The notes below the pieces were generated by a model. That model saw only the letters and a list, made by a program, of their open reading frames with translations. It ran no database searches and was not told the DNA's origin. Made by a program: the position numbers and the translations under genes. This document shows positions 61,116 through 64,000 of a stretch of 64,000 nucleotides of DNA, one piece after another. This stretch comes from Chromobotia macracanthus (lineage: Eukaryota > Chordata > Actinopteri > Cypriniformes > Botiidae): positions 124,001-188,000 of the forward strand of contig JAZGTH010000126.1 of NCBI GenBank assembly GCA_036877525.1, read 5' to 3'. Within the stretch, counting starts at the first letter, position 1; the number at the start of each line of letters is the position of its first letter.

Positions 61116-63113
61116 GGTTATAATAACGTTTACTGTAGGTTTGTTATAGTTACGATCACCGTATGAAAGGTTATATTAACGTTTACTGTAGGTTTGTTTT
61201 AGTTATGATCACCGTATGAAAGGTTATAATAACGTTTACTGTAGGTTTGTTTTAGTTATGATCACCGTATGAAAGGTTATAATAACGTTTTCTGTAGGTT
61301 TGTTATAGTTATGATCACCGTATGAAAGGTTATATTAACGTTTTCTGTAGGTTTGTTATAGTTACGATCACCGTATGAAAGGTTATAATAACGTTTACTG
61401 TAGGTTTGTTATAGTAATGATCACCGTATGAAAGGTTATAATAACGTTTACTGTAGGTTTGTTATAGTTATGATCACCGTATGAAAGGTTATATTAACGT
61501 TTACTGTAGGTTTGTTATAGTAATGATCACCGTATGAAAGGTTATAATAACGTTTAAAGAATGATCACCGTATGAAAGGTTATAATAACGTTTACTGTAG
61601 GTTTGTTATAGTTATGATCACCGTATGAAAGGTTATATTAACGTTTACTGTAGGTTTGTTATAGTAATGATCACCGTATGAAAGGTTATAATAACGTTTA
61701 CTGTAGGTTTGTTATAGTTATGATCACCGTATGAAAGGTTATATTAACGTTTCTGTAGGTTTGTTATAGTTACGATCACCGTATGAAAGGTTATATTAAC
61801 GTTTACTGTAGGTTTGTTATAGTTACGATCACCGTATGAAAGGTTATATTAACGTTTTCTGTAGGTTTCTTATAGTTACGATCACCGCATGAAAGGTTAT
61901 ATTAACGTTTTCTGTAGGTTTGTTATAGTTACGATCACCGTATGAAAGGTTATATTAACGTTTTCTGTAGGTTTCTTATAGTTACGATCACCGTATGAAA
62001 GGTTATAATAACGTTTACTGTAGGTTTGTTATAGTTACGATCACCGCATGAAAGGTTATATTAACGTTTTCTGTAGGTTTGTTATAGTTACGATCACCGT
62101 ATGAAAGGTTATATTAACGTTTTCTGTAGGTTTCTTATAGTTACGATCACCGCATGAAAGGTTATATTAACGTTTTCTGTAGGTTTGTTATAGTTACGAT
62201 CACCGTATGAAAGGTTATATTAACGTTTTCTGTAGGTTTGTTATAGTAATGATCACCGTATGAAAGGTTATAATAACGTTTACTGTAGGTTTGTTATAGT
62301 TACGATCACCGCATGAAAGGTTATATTAACGTTTTCTGTAGGTTTGTTATAGTTACGATCACCGTATGAAAGGTTATATTAACGTTTACTGTAGGTTTGT
62401 TATAGTTACGATCACCGTATGAAAGGTTATAATAACGTTTACTGTAGGTTTGTTATAGTAATGATCACCGTATGAAAGGTTATAATAACGTTTACTGTAG
62501 GTTTGTTATAGTTATGATCACCGTATGAAAGGTTATATTAACGTTTACTGTAGGTTTGTTATAGTAATGATCACCGTATGAAAGGTTATAATAACGTTTA
62601 CTGTAGGTTTGTTATAGTTACGATCACCGTATGAAAGGTTATATTAACGTTTACTGTAGGTTTGTTATAGTTACGATCACCGTATGAAAGGTTATATTAA
62701 CGTTTACTGTAGGTTTGTTATAGTTACGATCACCGTATGAAAGGTTATATTAACGTTTTCTGTAGGTTTGTTATAGTTACGATCACCGCATGAAAGGTTA
62801 TATTAACGTTTTCTGTAGGTTTGTTATAGTTACGATCACCGTATGAAAGGTTATATTAACGTTTTCTGTAGGTTTGTTATAGTTACGATCACCGTATGAA
62901 AGGTTATATTAACGTTTTCTGTAGGTTTGTTATAGTAATGATCACCGTATGAAAGGTTATAATAACGTTTACTGTAGGTTTGTTATAGTTACGATCACCG
63001 CATGAAAGGTTATATTAACGTTTTCTGTAGGTTTGTTATAGTTACGATCACCGTATGAAAGGTTATATTAACGTTTTCTGTAGGTTTCTTATAGTTACGA
63101 TCACCGTATGAAA
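61116..63113. repeat. 53-bp minisatellite, about 38 copies
   Basis: Unit: TAGGTTTGTTATAGTTACGA, TCACCGTATGAAAGGTTATA, TTAACGTTTTCTG. The ATCACCG core occurs 38 times between about 61154 and 63098. Spacing is 53 bp throughout except one interval of about 37 bp near 61524-61561 where a unit lost its middle. Variant positions are limited (TTACG/TTATG/TAATG; GTATG/GCATG; ATATTA/ATAATA; TTTTC/TTTAC; TTTGTT/TTTCTT). The array ends abruptly at the e4f1 promoter. Confidence 0.97.
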
Positions 63114-63250
63114 GCGCCTTTATTTTGAATCCGCGTGACGTAAGCGCCTCCCCTCCCCGCCCGCCCCGCCGTTGTTATGACGACGAGGTCGTAAATCCGC
63201 CATGTTTTCCCCGCAGCGGCGTTGCGACAGAGACGGAGCGCGAGAGCGAC
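63114..63250 (+). promoter_or_regulatory. e4f1: e4f1 promoter with CRE/E4F1-like site
   Basis: A CpG- and C-rich TATA-less stretch (CCCCTCCCCGCCCGCCCCGCC) resembling Sp/KLF sites, with TGACGTAA at 63136-63143. Squeezed between the minisatellite and the start codon. Confidence 0.55.
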
Positions 63251-63898
63251 ATGAGCGAAGAAAATAATAATACGGCAGCAACAGTTTGCGACCAGACGGA
63301 GCATAGCAACATCATCACCATCCAAGCCGCGCTTGGAGACGAAGGTAGAAACGCTGTGATCGGGTACAATCGCACGATAAACCGCGATTAATCGCAGGCC
63401 CGCGTCTCGGTTAGCTGTTATGATATATGCTTTAAACTGCTAATGTTGTCCGCCATTGATCTGTGCTGGACGGAGCTTTACAGATGTACATATTAACATG
63501 TTTACTGTGTGCATTAGTTTAAACGATCACTTAAGACTGTTTTCAGTGACATACTTATTTCTGTGTGCAATATTTACATATGCCACATAAGGCAAACAGG
63601 GGGTAAGTTGTGCCACTTGAGTTGTCTCGTACACCCTATAATGTTTGATCACAGTTTGCAAGGTATTAATGTTCTTGTTCATTAATAATATCGGGGGTTC
63701 GTGTTGAATTCTTTCTGAAGATGTATTAAGCTCCAGGAGAAGTCTCTATGTGATTTAAAGGCGGATGTTTTTGCTGGTGTTTCTGCAGATGAGGATGTTC
63801 ATAAATGTGGCAGATGTCTGCAGGAATTCTCCGCTCTGGATGTTTTCATCCAACATAAACTCAGCAGAAGCTGTCAGCGGCCACGGCACGACCAGCAG
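63251..63898 (+). CDS. e4f1: E4F1 transcription factor, 5' part (runs off the window)
   Basis: E4F1 is a zinc-finger transcription factor and atypical E3 ligase (p53 pathway, mitochondrial metabolism genes). Exon 1 (63251-63344) encodes MSEENNNTAATVCDQTEHSN and IITIQAALGDE. Exon 2 (63789-63898) encodes DEDVHKCGRCLQEFSALDVF and IQHKLSRSCQR, matching the human N-terminal finger region DDVHRCGRCQAEFTALEDFV. It keeps a C-x2-C ... H pattern, with Cys in place of the second His. The exon 2 donor is at 63899; further exons lie beyond the window. The start agrees with a short acidic/Asn N-terminus and the promoter just upstream. Confidence 0.85.
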
Positions 63899-64000
63899 GT
63901 TTGTAGACACGTTTACGAGGACAATGAAGAGTTTAGTGCCCAGCTCACCTCTTCTGGGGTCAGAAATGTCACCATCTGAGTTGTGTCATACAATAAACCT

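Noticed and set aside
61116..63113. CRISPR-like regular array
   Set aside because: Units are 53 bp with no unique spacers, in a vertebrate genome; it is a minisatellite.

Overview
The window is vertebrate nuclear DNA from a ray-finned fish, probably a cypriniform. It has intron-rich housekeeping genes with GT-AG splice sites, teleost-type tRNA-derived SINEs and MITEs, abundant CA/GA/CT microsatellites, and protein sequences close to vertebrate orthologues. There are no prokaryotic features.

Layout. 1-7.8 kb: no gene recognised (composite minisatellites, a CRE cluster with a CTCF-like site), then the probable 3' UTR of spag9. 7.8-28.6 kb (minus): spag9/JIP4, about 29 coding exons, with large minisatellites and several copies of one MITE in its introns. 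30.2-32.3 kb (minus): kdelr2. 33.1-34.7 kb (plus): igsf6. 35.5-37.9 kb (plus): rps2. 38.9-40.2 kb (minus): ndufb10, tail-to-tail with rps2. 40.8-43.1 kb: a homopolymer block that looks like failed consensus. 43.4-44.1 kb (minus): fahd1, head-to-head with hagh (plus, 44.7-47.5 kb). 49.0-53.6 kb (minus): ciao3. 54.8-60.2 kb (plus): hexd. 61.1-63.1 kb: a minisatellite of about 38 units of 53 bp. 63.25 kb to the end (plus): the 5' part of e4f1.

The genes do not form a pathway. They are a conserved block: hagh, fahd1, rps2, ndufb10, ciao3 and e4f1 have human orthologues on 16p13.3, while spag9 and hexd have orthologues on 17q. The paired orientations (fahd1/hagh divergent, rps2/ndufb10 convergent, hagh/ciao3 convergent) match the human arrangement, with HAGHL in place of HAGH in the last pair.

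Quality caveat. rps2 and ndufb10 carry many one- or two-base indels in conserved exons, and igsf6 and spag9 carry a few. fahd1, hagh, ciao3, kdelr2 and hexd read cleanly. The indels cluster toward the 41-43 kb block and look like long-read consensus errors, not gene decay. I found no clearly new biological system. The best leads are regulatory and repeat structures: the e4f1-flanking minisatellite, the CACGTG-bearing repeat in rps2 intron 1, an X-box before rps2, a UPRE-like site before kdelr2, and TGACGT-type sites at most promoters.
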